From: Cordilura impudica
Lineage: Eukaryota > Arthropoda > Insecta > Diptera > Scathophagidae
Assembly: GCA_963682025.1 (NCBI GenBank)
Contig: OY821517.1
Span: forward strand, 340,738,196-340,802,195
DNA: 64,000 nucleotides
Reading direction: 5' to 3'
In this document: in pieces, positions 21,480-32,225 of the stretch
Numbering within the stretch: position 1 is the first letter of the stretch
Layout of the letters: every line of letters starts with the position of its first letter
Made by a program: the position numbers and the translations under genes
Notes under the pieces: model-generated
Seen by the model: only the letters and a program-made list of their open reading frames with translations
What the model was told of the DNA's origin: nothing
The model's database searches: none

Positions 21480-24430
21480 TTATCATAAGCCAATTAGTTC
21501 AAACTTAAACTTAGTTTAGTTAAACTCCCGATTACTTAACGTATTAGTCAGAGTACGAAAATTACGTTTTTAAAAACTTGAAATTAACTGAGCCTAGTTT
21601 AACTGATATCCCAAAAACTCCGTCTTGTAACTTCTAACTTTTTATATTTTTTCAGGAAACAACTGAAAGATCGAGTTTTAAGATAATCGTTACTCTTTTA
21701 AGTTGAACTACCTAGCTTATGGGATGTCAGTTAAACTTGGTTTGATTAAAGTAAAATATTTTAAAATTACAAGGTCAAGTTTTTGAATGTCAATTATATT
21801 TTGTTTAGTTGAACTCATGATTTTTAACGTTTTAGTCAAATAGTTTGAAGGTTATAAGTGTTAAAAAATGTGCGTATAACTGAACTAAGTTTAACTGATG
21901 TCACAGAAACTCACCCTAAGTTAAACAGTTTGAAAGTCATAAGTTAACAAAAACATGAGTTTAACTAAAATTACTTAAACTGACATCCCAAAACCCATAT
22001 GTTAGAACTTGAAACTTTTATATTTATATTTTTAAAGTTAACAGCTCTATGATCGAATTCTATGGATTAGGTTTTTGCGGTATCAGTTAGATAAAACTCA
22101 CGCTTTTTAATGTTTCAAAAATGTTAGTTATAAGTGTTATACAAAATATGAGTTTAACTAGACTAGCTTTAACTAACGTTCCGAAAACACGGTCTTGTCA
22201 AATAGTTTTAAAGTTATAAATTTTATAAACTAAAAGCAACGAAACTTAGATCAACCAAACTAAGATTAACTAAACTAAGATTAACTCAACAAAGATCAAC
22301 TAAACTAAGGTCAACTACTTTATGTTTAAGTTCGATTGAACTCACGATTGTTAGCTTTTTAGACAAGTTAGGTGTTATATTAAATCATAGTTTAACTAAA
22401 CTAACTTTAACTGACATTCCAAAAACTCTTCAAAAACTTAGTCAAATAGTTTGAAAGTTATAAGTTTCCTAAACTTAGTTTAACTAAATTGATATTAACT
22501 AAACTAAGTTTAAAAAACTAATATTAACTAAACTAAGATTTACTAAACTAAGTTTTACTGACATCCCAGACAGTCGCTCTGAGTCAAATAGTTTGAAAGT
22601 TATAAGTTTTCGAAACTAAGTTTAATTAAACTGATATTAACTTAACTAAAATTATCTAAACTAAGATGAACTAAACTAACATTAACTAAACTAAGATGAA
22701 CTTAACTAAGTTTTACTGCCATCCCAGACACTCGCTTCAAATAGTTTAAAAGTTATAAGTTTTCTAAACTAATTTTAATTAAACTGATATTAGATAAGCA
22801 AATTATCTAAACTAAGATTAACTAAACTAAAATTAACTAAACTAAGTTTTACTGCCATCCCAGATACTCGCTCTAACTGAAATAGTTTGAAAGTGATAAG
22901 TTCTTTAAACTAAGTTTAATTAAACTGATATTAAATAAACTAAGATTATTTAAACTAAAATTATCTAAACTAAGATGAACTAAACTAAGTTTTACTGCCT
23001 TCCCAGATACTCGTTGCGAGTCAAATAATTTGAAAGTTATAAGTTCTCTGAACTAAATTTAATTAAACTGATATTAAATAAACAAAAATTATCTAAACTA
23101 AGATTAACTAAACTAAGATTAACTAAACTAAGTTTTACTGACATCCCAGCTACTCGCTCTGAGTCAAATAGTTTGAAAGAGATAAGTTCTTTAAACTAAG
23201 TTTAATTAAACTGATATTAAATAAACTAATATTATTTAAACTAAAATTATCTAAACTAAGATGAACTAAACTAAGTTTTACTGCCTTCCCAGATACTCGT
23301 TCTGAGTCAAATAATTTGAAAGTTATAAGTTCTCTGAACTAAATTTAATTAAACTGATATTAAATAAACAAATTATCTAAACTAAGATTAACTAAACTAA
23401 GTTTTACTGACATCCCAGATACTCGCCCTGAGCCAAATAGGTTTAAAGTGATAAGCTCTCTAAACTAAGTTTAATTAAACTGATATTAACTAAACGAAAT
23501 CTAAATAAACTAATATTAATTATTAAGATTAACTAAACTAAGTTTTACTGCCATCCCAGATACTCGCTTCGACGCAGTTTGAAAGTTATAAAATTTCTAA
23601 ACTAATTTTAATTAAACTGACATTAGATAAGCAAATTATCTAAACTAAGATTAACTAAACTAAAATTAACTAAACTAAGTTTTACTGCCATCCCAGATAC
23701 TCGCTCTAACTGAAATAGTTTGAAAGTGATAAGTTCTCTAAGCTAAGTTTAATTAAACTGATATTAAATAAACTAAGATTATTTAAACTAAAATTATCTA
23801 AACTAAGATGAACTAAACTAAGTTTTACTGACATCCCAGCTACTCGTTCCGAGTCAAATAATTTGAAAATTATAAGTTCTCTGAACTAAGTTTAATTAAA
23901 CTAATATTAAATAAATAAAAATAATCTAAACTAAGATTAACTAAACTAAGATTAACTAAACTAAGATTAACTAACTAAGTTTTACTGCCATCCCAGCTAC
24001 TCGCTCTGAGTCAAATAGTTTGAAAGTGATAAGTTCTCTAAACTAAGTTTAATTAAACTAATACTAAATAAATTAAAATTATTTAAACTAAAATTATCTA
24101 AACTAAAATTATCTAAACTAAGATAAACTAAGTTTTACTGCCTTCCCAGATACTCGCTCCGAGTCAAATAGTTTGAAAGTTATAAGTTCTCTAAACTAAG
24201 TTTAATTAACCTGATATTAAATAAACTAAGTTTAACTAAACTAGTTTTACTGTCATTCCAGACTAAAGTAAGATCTAATCTAAACTAAGATTAACTAAAC
24301 TTAGTTTATCCGACATCCCAAAAATTTGCTCTGAGCCAAATAGTTTAAAGGTTATAAGTTTTATAAAACCTGAATTGAACTAAACTTAGTTTAAATTATG
24401 TTCCAAAAACTTGATCGAAGTATAACCTGC
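21480..24430. repeat. Satellite, about 142-bp unit, TAAACTAAG-rich
   Basis: Each unit has CATCCCAGATACTCGCTCTG, AGTCAAATAGTTTGAAAGTT, ATAAGTTCTCTAAACTAAG and a run of CTAAACTAAGATTAA words. The CATCCCAG/CTTCCCAG word recurs at about 22562, 22721, 22855, 22998, 23142, 23285, 23412, 23553, 23687, 23832, 23989 and 24142, giving periods of 127-159 bp. The outer parts (21480-22560 and after 24240) are diverged. It separates the true exon from its duplicated copy. Confidence 0.9.
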
Positions 24431-24890
24431 TAAAGATTAGAATAACTGTTTAAACTGTATGCTAAAAAAAAATTTTACTGAGTAGTATTTTCTATAGTGC
24501 GGTCTTAGGTTTAACCGATAATCCAAAGGTATTATAGTCCAATGTATGTACTTTTCGATAGTTCAATGGTAGTATTTTATTTTTAAAAACTAAATATTTT
24601 TTCAAGTTTCATTGGTAAAATTATTGGTAATATCATAAAATGGCGAAACAAAGGTTTTATTTTATTTCAAAGCAAGGCCAAGAGAATAGTTCCAAGGAAT
24701 GCTCAATCATAATTATAAACATGGTCCTATTAAGCCGTTTTTTGGTTAGCCCAAAAAATCATTATCTTAATATTATTACTTCAAGTCCGTAGAGCCATTT
24801 AATTGTAATTATTTCGAAAAAAAAAAATATAGGCCTAACCTAACTTTATATAAATTTATAATTTATAATTATAAAAATTTAGAATCACAA
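24431..24890. other. Intron stretch, nothing recognised
   Basis: AT-rich sequence between the satellite and the exon donor. No element recognised. Confidence 0.5.
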
Positions 24891-24896
24891 ACTTAC

Positions 24897-25104
24897 CGTT
24901 TTTCTACCACCATTACAACTGCTACCATTTGAGGTGGTAGATGTCTGGGATGTGGACATATCACCCTCCATCATATTGTTCGTTTGTGAATCTTCATAAA
25001 AGTCTGTTAAATTATCCTTGAGTTCCGCAGCGACCTTGGCTTTTGCGGATGATGATGAGGGCGAAGTGATACTTCGCTCACATTCTGTAGGCATTTCAAA
25101 TGCC
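24897..25104 (-). CDS. Host gene exon (serine/threonine-rich segment)
   Basis: On the minus strand the frame reads AFEMPTECERSITSPSSSSA, then AKVAAELKDNLTDFYEDSQT, then a Ser/Thr-rich tail ending NGGRKT. A consensus donor follows directly after ACG (GTAAGTTTG, GT at 24896-24895), leaving phase 0. This matches the phase-0 start of the exon at 5168..5374. The proposed acceptor is the TAG at 25107-25105, so the exon would start at 25104 in phase 2. A second choice is the CTACAG just after the ATG. It could also be a first coding exon starting at the ATG at 25094. Composition (acidic patch, poly-Ser) is unlike the surrounding DNA. Protein identity is not certain. A diverged copy lies at 20477..20713. 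Confidence 0.7.
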
Positions 25105-25139
25105 CTAACACAATTGTTAAGTAATTAATCAATAATTTC

Positions 25140-26405
25140 CTTTTTCTTTGTGAATATAAGTGTGTATTTCGGGACTGGGGCGGGGACTTAATATAAATTC
25201 GTTGTTTGGTTTGTTGTGTTGCTTAAATTTTTCAAAAGAATTTCGTTATAAGTAAACTTTGGTACGGATATCGTAGCTGTAAATGTTGAAATTTCTCAAA
25301 CATTATAAAAATGACATTTCTTCTTCAAGAGTTTGAAAATTTTGAAAACAAAATTTTGAAGTTTGATTAGGGTTACCACCCACGCATATTAAATGTTTCA
25401 GAGTTGTGAGTATTTACTTCTTTCTTATATCTGTTGATGAATGATAGTATATCTGTAAATAAAAGAAGTTTTTTTTTTAACAAAATTAGTTAAGTTATGA
25501 AAAAGTTAAAATGTAAATAAAAAAATTTGTTGTTGGTAAATTATGTAAATTTTTAAAAAACATGTCAACGGTCATTTGGAAAATGGCCTCTGGTTTTGTT
25601 TGAGCAAGTGGGTGTATGATTTATTTTTATTTTTTATTTATTTCGATAAAATTGTCAAATTAAATGTGTTTTAGCCTACGATTTTTGTAGAAGTGTGAAA
25701 AGGGCATTAATGTTGACAAATTATATTATTTTTATTTTATGTATATAAAGACATTAAATTGTTTGAAATGTGTTTAAAAAAAACCACAGTAAAATCCAAG
25801 ATTTATCAGGATTAAAAAGGTTGTAGATCTTGAATTAATTAAACGCAATCGTTAATTCTTTTAACAAATAAATTATTTCAAGGCAGTTGTATAAAATACC
25901 ATACAATCCGGTTAAAAGCTGGAAAATTAGCTTAAATTGTAACATTAGCACTAAAATAACCCATGTAAACTATGCCGTAGCACAAACATAGTGTTTAGCA
26001 ACAAAAAAAAAATACTAGTTTATGTCGATTGAAAAAAAATCCATTAGTAAAATTATAAAAAAAAATGCTAAGATAAGTTACAATAGTAAAACTTAGGTAA
26101 TATTGCAAATATATGAAAACACTAAGTTAAATCAAACAAATTAATATTTAAACATTTAAAAAAAAACAACTCTTGAGAAAGAATTTTACACAAGGTTTTA
26201 GAAAACATTGTTGTGTGTACACTCAAGAAAAAAAAATAAATCTTGAAAAGTTCATATTGTGTTTCTTTTTTAGATAAGTTACCAAAGAAAAACTTAGACA
26301 ATTTAGTATATTTTTAATATGGTCACAATCGAATATAAACAGAAGTTCTAATTGGATGTGATAAAATTTTTCTTTTTAACTTTAGCACGAACGTTTTTAT
26401 TAACA
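25140..26405. other. Non-coding, nothing recognised
   Basis: AT-rich DNA upstream (minus strand) of the exon. No promoter, exon or element could be supported. Confidence 0.45.
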
Positions 26406-26763
26406 CTAGCAGATTCCAGCTCTCGAAATTTGAGTGCAATTTCTAGGCAGCTCTATTTTTCAACTTAGCCAATTCACAAACCAACATTTTTATGGTTTAT
26501 TATTATTGTGAATGAAGATAACAAACGCATTAACAAACACAAATGTAATAAAACACACATAGCATATGTATAATTTTATGAATGTGTTAGTAGCAACTTT
26601 AGACGCAATTTACTCAAAATAAAGGAAAAATTAAAATCTGTAAATCTGCAAAACGGCTAAAAAGAAATACCTTTCAAATAATATACATTTGGTCAAAATC
26701 GGGATAAAACGGTAGAACAAAACATCGCTCACAAGAAATCGCCTAGCCTACTTATATTATAGA
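26406..26763 (-). mobile_element. Short Helitron-like element, 358 bp
   Basis: On the minus strand it starts TCTATAATATAAG and ends in a CGAAATT-centred hairpin followed by GGAATCTGCTAG. It is preceded by A and followed by T, the Helitron target rule. The interior (AAAATCGGGATAAAACGG region) is shared with 40969..41344 and 43475..43843. Non-coding. Confidence 0.75.
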
Positions 26764-26832
26764 TAAACAATAGTAATTTCGACTTTGTATTTTATACAAG
26801 TTTTTAGATGACATTGTTTCTGTGTATAGTTA

Positions 26833-27654
26833 TCTATATACATATATATGTATATAAAACGTTGGTGCATTTGTTTGTAACGAATGATCTCCGGAACCAT
26901 AAGAGCTGTCTAGGTAGGATTTGCACCATAGGTTCGGTTCGAGCTCTTCTGTGTTTTTTTTTAGTTTTAACCTTCTAGCTGGCGTTGGGGTCAAGTTATA
27001 AACAAAATTCTTATTTTCAGCGCGATTTGACTGCAATTCCGAATGTATGTATCTTTCGTCATAAGAAATTTTTGTATCTATAAATGGACCCGATAGGTGG
27101 CGCTGGGGTAAAGTTATTTCGAATATTCTTATTTATGGTGCGATTTTAATGAAACTAAGAATGTACATAAATGTATGTTAGTTGATGCCAAACATTTTTT
27201 TATTGTACCCGGTAGATGGCGCTGTCGTTCGAAAAATAATGAGTTGTCAAATTTATATAAATTTTATAAGTTACAAAATTCACAAACGTTTTATATATAA
27301 ATATTCTAACCCAAAAGGTAGGAAAAAGCCGCTACATTATTACACGGTGGTCGTACAGCTCATTCAGCACTCAAATCACCGTTAAACGTACAAACAAAAA
27401 ACATTCCGGTAAGGAAAAAGTTCTGCAAAAATGCAGTATTATTATTTGGGATGAATGTACCATGCCTCACAAACATTCCTTAGAAGCATTACATAGAACT
27501 TTAAAAGATTTGAAAGGCAATGAAAGACTTTTTGTTGGAGCTCTCATTTTATTATCTGGATATGTTCGTCAAACATTTTAAATAGGTATATACAGATTCT
27601 AACTAATATAAAAAATTCATTGAGGGCAAAACAACGTTTGCCGGGTCCAGCTAG
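26833..27654 (+). mobile_element. Helitron-like element, 822 bp, with helicase fragment
   Basis: Starts A|TCTATATACATA and ends with hairpin GGCAAA-ACAACG-TTTGCC, then GGGTCCAGCTAG|T. These are the Helitron hallmarks of TC start, 3' hairpin, CTAG end and A/T target. It carries a small piece of the helicase near its 3' end, so it probably derives from an autonomous element by internal loss. Confidence 0.85.
27358..27581 (+). pseudogene. Helitron Pif1-like helicase fragment
   Basis: Two frames give TAHSALKSPLNVQT and then CSIIIWDECTMPHKHSLEAL continuing HRTLKDLKGNERLF and ILLSGYVRQTF. WDEC is the Walker B (motif II) region and LLSGYVRQT corresponds to motif III (usually LLxGDFRQT, with D lost here). 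One frameshift joins the parts. The N-terminal Walker A and the Rep domain are missing, so it is inactive. Confidence 0.85.
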
Positions 27655-27954
27655 TTTAAAACAACAACAAAAATTAAATTTCCATAGCTGTATATCCATT
27701 TAAGGTTTCTTATTTAATTTTTTTTTTTAAATTAAAATTAATAAAATTTTGCAGACCACTTTTTTAAGTTAATAAATACAAGGGCAAATACTTAGTAAAG
27801 TTGAAAACTTTTTAAATTTAAAATTTATGTTTTATTACAGAATGACAAGTAAATTAATTGACACCTTAAATAGTGCTGGAAACAGAATGCAGTAGACGCT
27901 CGCAAATTCGAACTATCAGTAATACGAATTTCTACATAGAAAGTGGAATCTGTG
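27655..27954. other. AT-rich spacer
   Basis: Nothing recognised between the Helitron and the mini-me core that follows. Confidence 0.4.
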
Positions 27955-28105
27955 TAGAGGGTATATATCACTTTGTCGTTTCGTTTGTAATGCATCGAAA
28001 AATATATGTGCCACCTCCAGAAAGTATATATATTCTTGATCCTGCTAATAATTCGAATGGATATAGCGATGTCCGTCTGTCCGTCTGTCTGTTGAAATCA
28101 CGCTC
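27955..28105 (+). mobile_element. mini-me/DINE core fragment
   Basis: GTCGTTTCGTTTGTAATGCA, AAAGTATATATATTCTTGAT and GATGTCCGTCTGTCCGTCTG are in the order found in mini-me elements (TA-rich tract, conserved core, GTCY tract). No 3' hairpin follows, so this is a fragment. The 106-codon open frame over it is a by-product. Confidence 0.75.
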
Positions 28106-28349
28106 ATTCATAAAATTTACCATTTACATGAGGAAAGTTATGATAGTATTCTTTGTCTTTATTTCGAGCAGATTGCTAATGAAAACTGGGTGAATCGGGC
28201 ATCATTGTGTCAAGATATGTCCAAATATACAAAGACACCTCTAAAAGATGTTAAAAATTCAGTGTGTTTGTTGTAATAATTTAGTAATAATTTTTATCCA
28301 ATTGTTTACTCTGTCAAATATTTTGTTTACATTTGTTGTAAACAGCAAG

Positions 28350-28815
28350 GACCAGCCCTCGAAATTTGAGTGCAAATTCTAGGAAATTTTATACTTTTAT
28401 TCAATTCATTTGTTTTTTTAAATCTATATAATTCATGAAATTTATTTCATTATAAATATTTGTTGAACACACAGAAATAAGAGCCTAGGTATTTGAACCA
28501 CCTTGTATGCCACCTAAAGGTATGCTAATTTTAGGGAATTCACAATTCAATACAGGGCTTGTGATATGCAATTATTATAATGAAATTCGATTGCGTTTTT
28601 GTCGTTACTAGTTTATGTTCAAAATTATTTTTCAATTCTACACAGGGTTTTTCATATACAATTTTTGCAAACACATTAACAAATTTAATAAACACACACA
28701 CACAACATTGTATAATTTTATGTATGTGTTAGTAGTAACTTGAAATGAATTTTACTCTAAAAAAATTTTCCATACGGTGCCAATCTGTAAATCTGGTTGA
28801 CAGTTAAAAAGAAAC
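28350..28815 (-). mobile_element. Decayed Helitron-like element
   Basis: GCCCTCGAAATTTGAGTGCA and GCCAATCTGTAAATCTGGTT match the 26406..26763 family. Its right part is displaced by the related element at 28821. Confidence 0.55.
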
Positions 28816-28820
28816 TAATA

Positions 28821-29311
28821 TAGCCCAGCACTCGAAATTCGAGTGCCAAATCTAGGCAATATTATTTTTTCATAAAATTTTTGTCTTCCAATGTTTTTTT
28901 AATCTATATATATAAAAAATTTTCAAGTATTTAAATGAGGCTAAATGTATGTTAATCAATTTTGGCAATTCACAATTCAATACAGAGCGTCTCATATATA
29001 ATTAAAATCATTGGCATTAACAAGATGTAACGAATTATTATAAATATTATATTTTATTTCATTTAATATATTTTTAAGACAGACTAAACATAAATTTTAT
29101 CATTCTCAGCTGCTCCTCCATATTAGCTATAACTGTGCTAATTTTCGCACTCCTCCGTGCCCGCATATTGCTTAAAAAGGGAACTAAAAATTTACCTTCG
29201 CGTATTAATATATAGATTCCGTTCAAATGATGTACTTCTGGTCAAAATCGGCTTAAAACTGACAAAGTTGCATCGGTCACAAGACATTGCCTTGCCTATT
29301 AATATTATAGA
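28821..29311 (-). mobile_element. Helitron-like element, longer subfamily, about 490 bp
   Basis: On the minus strand it begins A|TCTATAATATTAATAGG and ends at the CGAATTTCGAGTGC hairpin with a decayed CTAT terminus. The interior shares CACTCCTCCGTGC and TTTTTAAGACA-type words with 42727..43474. Confidence 0.6.
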
Positions 29312-29705
29312 TATTGCAATAAGTCCAGATATAAATGTAAACGTATCAAAGATTCAGCACAGCTGAATTTAACACTCTTACTTGTTTCACAAATAATTTG
29401 TCCATGTAAGCTAATATATGAAAGAAAAATTTTTCCAAGGCAAATTTCATAAAAAAAATTGCATTTTTGAAGATTAGAAAAAACTGAGTTAAGTTCTATT
29501 TTCAGTATAAGTTACAAAAGAAGTTGGAAAGAAACTAAAACATTTGGATATGTTTGGCAAAAAGTTAGTTAAGTTAAAAGCATAGATTCATCTAAAAGCT
29601 TGTGTAATATACAACGTCGAAAGTATTTTTGTTTAAGTCCAAAATAATTGTTAATATTAAAAAGTTAACTTTTTTGTTAACTTTTGCAGTTAAATCACCT
29701 AATTA
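29312..29705. other. AT-rich stretch, nothing recognised
   Basis: No family or coding signal recognised. Confidence 0.4.
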
Positions 29706-30655
29706 TGGAAAATATTCACCCCTGTTCTTGAAATCACTATCACAAAAAAAACTCGTAATCGAAAAATTCTTTAATTTACGAGTTTTATGCTGTTCTATGA
29801 TTTCAATAAGAATATTTTTTCTTGTTTTAATTGACATAGAAAAGGCTTTGTGAAATCAATACAAATGTCCTTTTTTTCCACTAAACAGGTCTTAAGAGAT
29901 AAATAAAAAACAATTGATATTCAAACTTTAACATGTTTTTTATTGATACTTGTCATTATTTTAAAAAATTAGGGCATTGGTTTTATAAAAAAACGATTTA
30001 AGAAATTGTCTATATTTTCCGCTGATTTAAAAAAAAAAACTCATAGCCACTTGAGATGATGTTGTTCTTTAACTATACTAAGGACTTTTTGTTTGCACAA
30101 TATATTTTTCAGTATAATTTTTTCAATTATCTATAACATATGTTCTTTATGCGCTAATTATTACAAATAAAGAAATTTAAAATAATCACCCCTGTTCTTG
30201 AAACCACTATCACAAAAAAATCTCGTAATTGAAGAAATTCTTAAATCTATGATTTCAATAGGAATATTTTTCTTGTTTTAATTCACATAGAAAAGGCTTT
30301 GTGAAATCAAAACAAATGCCCTTTTTTTCTACTAAGCAGGTCTTAAGGGATAAAAAAACTAATTGATATTTAAACTCTAACATGTTTTTATTGAACCTTG
30401 TCATTATTTTGAAAAATTAAATTGATTTTATGAAAAAAAACGATTTTAAAAAACGTCTACATTTTGCGCTGATTTAAAAAAAAAAACTCGTAGTAAGTGG
30501 TCGTTGTTAATAAAACACACTTTTTGCGATGATGCTGTTCTATAACTATAATAAAATCTTTTTATTTACACAATCTATTTTCCATTAAATTTTTTCAATT
30601 ATAACATAGATTCTTTATGCACTAATTATTGCAAATAAAGGAATTAAAAAAATTT
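29706..30655. repeat. Direct tandem duplication of an approximately 475-bp unit
   Basis: Units 29706..30185 and 30186..30655 both start ACCCCTGTTCTTGAAA and share AGAAAAGGCTTTGTGAAATC, CTCTAACATGTTTT-like and ATTATTGCAAATAAAG-like ends with moderate divergence. An inverted word GTTTCAAGAACAGAACTG occurs at about 32424-32441, to the right of the DD41D element. The duplication may therefore belong to a larger, older element. Confidence 0.75.
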
Positions 30656-30908
30656 TTTTCATCAAATCACATATTTTTTACTTTTTTGCATATGTTCGAA
30701 ACAGTAGTGATGCCAGTCAAATCCAATTTAGTTGAATATCGAAATTTTTTTTGGTGATGCCTAACTTTTTAAAAATAGAAAAGTAATTTTTAATTGACTG
30801 AAATTGAAGAACAAAAACAATTAAATGAACATATAAGTTGTTATTTTAAAAGAAAATATTTTTCTTTATAATTTTTCTATAAACTTAAGAAAAAACATGC
30901 ACAAAATA

Positions 30909-32225
30909 CAGGGTTGCCCATATTCGACGGACCCATGTTTTTTTTAAAAAAATCAAAGAAAAAAATAAAAATTTGGCGGTTGGCAATCTTAATCATTTAA
31001 TTTGTTCCAAGTAGATTTGTTTACATCAATTTTTGAATATGATATCTCTCAAATGGCCGCCTCTGGCGTTGATGGCGTATTGTGCCCTTTTTGCAGCATT
31101 TTCCATCGTTTTCGCCAACATTTCGGCCGGAATAGCGGCTATTTCTTCACGAATGTTGTCCTTGAGCTCTTCTACGGTCCTTGGCTTGTTAACGTAAACC
31201 TTTGACTTCAAATATCCCCACAAGAAGAAGTCAGGCGGCGTCAAATCGGGCGAACGCGGTGGCCAGTCCAGATCACCCCTTTTCGACATCAAACGGCCCG
31301 GAAACAAATTCTTCAGAAAATCGATTGTTATGCGACTTGTGTGCGGTGGAGCGCCGTATTGTTGAAACCAGAACTGCCTCATACGCTTTCGACGAATAAT
31401 TGGCATCATAAAATTGGTCATCATGTCGCGATAACGCTCTTGGTTGATGGTAACAGCAAGGCCATTTTCATTTTGGAAGAAAAACGGCCCAATGACCGTT
31501 TTCGCACTAACGCCGCACCAAACTGTGGCTTTTTCGTCATGAAGAGGCACTTCTTGAATCTCCTGAGGATTTTCAGTGGCGTAAATACGGCAATTTTGCT
31601 TATTTACGGTCCCATTCAATGTGAAATGGGCTTCATCGGACATGATAATTTTGTTCCAAAATTGCTCGTCATCTTCGGCCATTTCGATGACTCTTTGGGC
31701 CCATTCCAATCGACGAGGCTTGTCCACAGGCAACAATGTTTGCGTTAATTGAATTTTGTACGGGAACAAATGCAAATCAACGCGAATAATCCGTTGTAAA
31801 GTGGACCGAGCCATACCCAACTGCTGAGAACGGCGTTTTTGGGATGTTCTTGGGGACCTCTCAACACTGGCTCCTACGGCAGCGATATTCTCGGCCGATC
31901 GTCTTGGTCGACTTTTATTTGGCCTCTTCGGATTAGAAAGAGCCTCACCAGTCGAAAATTTTTCGTATAAACGCTTAATGGTGTTCTTAGAAGGCGCACT
32001 TCTCACATTTTTTAATATTTTAAAAGCACGTTGAGTTTTCACAATTGACTTGTTCTGTTGAATGTAAATTTCAACTATTTCAGAGCGCTCGCGTGGCGTG
32101 TATTGTTGCATGGTAAAAATCTGCTTGGACTGACGCTTCAAACGCGGTATGTCTTTAAGCGATCTGACATCTCTGTCGAAAGTTATGGCGTTGTCAGATG
32201 GGTCCGTCGAATATGGGCAACCCTG
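30909..32225 (-). mobile_element. DD41D Tc1/mariner transposon (rosa-type), 1317 bp
   Basis: The 28-bp inverted ends (30909..30936 and 32198..32225) match perfectly, starting CAGGGTTGCCCATATTCGAC. TA flanks both ends (30907-30908 and 32226-32227). The interior holds one full-length transposase on the minus strand. The perfect ends and open frame point to a fairly recent insertion. Confidence 0.95.
31026..32141 (-). CDS. DD41D transposase, full length, second catalytic Asp replaced by Tyr
   Basis: 371 codons, uninterrupted. Residue 11 (MQQYTPRERS) is a likelier start than residue 1, since the HTH begins there. The N-terminal HTH spans about 14-70 (DUF4817-like). A basic linker with PRRSAE lies near 79-84 and a second HTH near 100-118. 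The catalytic core has MSDEAHF (D169), then QQYGAPPH where relatives have QQDGAPPH (Y262, codon at 31356..31358), and SPDLTPPDFFLWGY (D304). The spacing of 41 residues between 262 and 304 gives DD41D. The single-base change GAC to TAC should abolish cutting, so the protein is probably inactive but may still bind the ends. The tail contains MENAAKRA, shared with the decayed relative at 1825..2690. Confidence 0.92.
   Translation of the reverse strand: MKRQSKQIFTMQQYTPRERSEIVEIYIQQNKSIVKTQRAFKILKNVRSAPSKNTIKRLYEKFSTGEALSNPKRPNKSRPRRSAENIAAVGASVERSPRTSQKRRSQQLGMARSTLQRIIRVDLHLFPYKIQLTQTLLPVDKPRRLEWAQRVIEMAEDDEQFWNKIIMSDEAHFTLNGTVNKQNCRIYATENPQEIQEVPLHDEKATVWCGVSAKTVIGPFFFQNENGLAVTINQERYRDMMTNFMMPIIRRKRMRQFWFQQYGAPPHTSRITIDFLKNLFPGRLMSKRGDLDWPPRSPDLTPPDFFLWGYLKSKVYVNKPRTVEELKDNIREEIAAIPAEMLAKTMENAAKRAQYAINARGGHLRDIIFKN

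Noticed and set aside
27873..28193. 106-codon frame
   Set aside because: It overlies the mini-me core and GTCY tract, which explain the sequence.
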